A model generated the notes under the pieces. It was given only the letters and a program-made list of their open reading frames with translations, had not been told where the DNA came from and made no database searches. A stretch of DNA of 5,543 nt. Origin: Hydrogenothermaceae bacterium (lineage in GTDB: Bacteria > Aquificota > Aquificia > Aquificales > Hydrogenothermaceae). Where the stretch lies: assembly GCA_012961365.1 (NCBI GenBank), contig DTZN01000023.1:1-5543 (forward strand), in the 5' to 3' direction. Shown here in pieces: positions 5,411-5,543 of this stretch; within the stretch, counting starts at the first letter, position 1; the number at the start of each line of letters is the position of its first letter. The translations under genes and the position numbers were made by a program.

Positions 5411-5543
5411 TGCCACAACACAGGTTGCACTCATCGCATCTTAACAACCTTGATGTGGGAATAATCGTCCCATACAGTTGAGGGCGTAGTATCCAACTCA
5501 GATGCCAACTGTCTCAACGACTTGATCCCAAACTTACTCTTCA
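5411..5543. other. Right-end segment of different composition, probably foreign to the bacterial block
   Basis: By count 46% G+C (61 of 133), against 17% in 5341-5400. The break lies close to 5405-5411. Nothing in it continues a gene of the low-GC block. Its codon choice, with many G/C third positions, differs from the neighbouring genes and also from the 62% G+C left-end segment, so the two ends need not share one source. Confidence 0.55.
5431..5542 (-). CDS. C-terminal fragment of an unrecognised protein with a helix-turn-helix-like segment
   Basis: A minus-strand frame runs in from the right window edge for 36 codons and ends at TGA (5431-5433). The peptide contains IKSLRQLASELDTTPSTVW, which has the spacing and residue pattern of a helix-turn-helix (S-h-R-Q-L-A-x-E-L-x-x-x-x-S-T-V-W). 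That pattern is seen in transposases of Tc1/mariner and IS630-like elements and in some regulators. It is followed by a short basic tail ending VVKMR. The codons are much richer in G and C than those of the neighbouring genes. With so little sequence the family cannot be decided; a transposase remnant is possible. It could also be a fortuitous open frame. Confidence 0.35.
   Translation of the reverse strand, partial: KSKFGIKSLRQLASELDTTPSTVWDDYSHIKVVKMR

Noticed and set aside
5410..5430. GTGC...AAC / GTTGCAC imperfect stem at the right junction as a mobile-element end
   Set aside because: It is only seven pairs with a three-base bulge. Without the other end of an element or a target duplication there is no support.
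5404..5465. AGGAGG followed by GTG at 5410 as the start of a new + strand gene
   Set aside because: The start has no spacing from the SD and the frame closes at a TGA after 18 codons, across what looks like a composition join.

Overview
Most of this window (about positions 101-5405) is one coherent block of low-GC bacterial DNA. The genes are densely packed, the Shine-Dalgarno (SD) sites are strong, the spacers are nearly pure A/T, and the proteins are rich in Lys, Glu and Ile. Gene content and composition suggest a thermophilic, low-GC member of the Aquificota (Sulfurihydrogenibium/Persephonella type). This assignment is an inference from style and gene families, not a match. Each end carries a short segment of very different composition. 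Positions 1-100 are 62% G+C by count, against 14% in the next 80 bases. Positions 5411-5543 are 46% G+C, against about 17% just before. Both look like foreign DNA joined to the bacterial block, by chimeric assembly or cloning or by a real insertion.

Layout from left to right. A hemerythrin-family di-iron protein (+, 195-593) converges on lipA, lipoyl synthase (-, 565-1416). Their 3' ends overlap by 29 bp, and a perfect 22-bp palindrome sits in the overlap. An 86-bp divergent spacer separates lipA from a tightly packed + strand operon. Its first gene encodes a CoA-binding-domain protein fused in frame to a two-helix membrane and coiled-coil module (1503-2243). It is followed by folE, GTP cyclohydrolase I (2244-2807, starting directly after the preceding stop), and queE, 7-carboxy-7-deazaguanine synthase (2807-3439, sharing one base with the folE stop). 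A Uma2-family nuclease-fold protein (3492-4025) follows after 52 bp. It converges on a 1L-myo-inositol-1-phosphate synthase of the actinobacterial/thermophile type (-, 4043-5155). A 250-bp AT-rich noncoding stretch holds the likely promoter of that gene. The right-end segment carries the last 36 codons of a minus-strand frame that resembles a helix-turn-helix.

Functional links: FolE converts GTP to dihydroneopterin triphosphate, which feeds both folate synthesis and, through QueD, the substrate of QueE in the preQ0/queuosine pathway. folE-queE is therefore a pathway operon. LipA matures lipoyl-dependent enzymes. The inositol-phosphate synthase would supply inositol phosphate, in thermophiles plausibly for di-myo-inositol-phosphate solutes or inositol lipids. 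The most unusual items are the CoA-binding/membrane fusion with a credible internal translation start, the Asp-to-Asn change at the expected metal-binding site of the Uma2 protein, the palindrome shared by two coding 3' ends, and the abrupt composition junctions at both ends. I do not see a clearly new multi-gene system.
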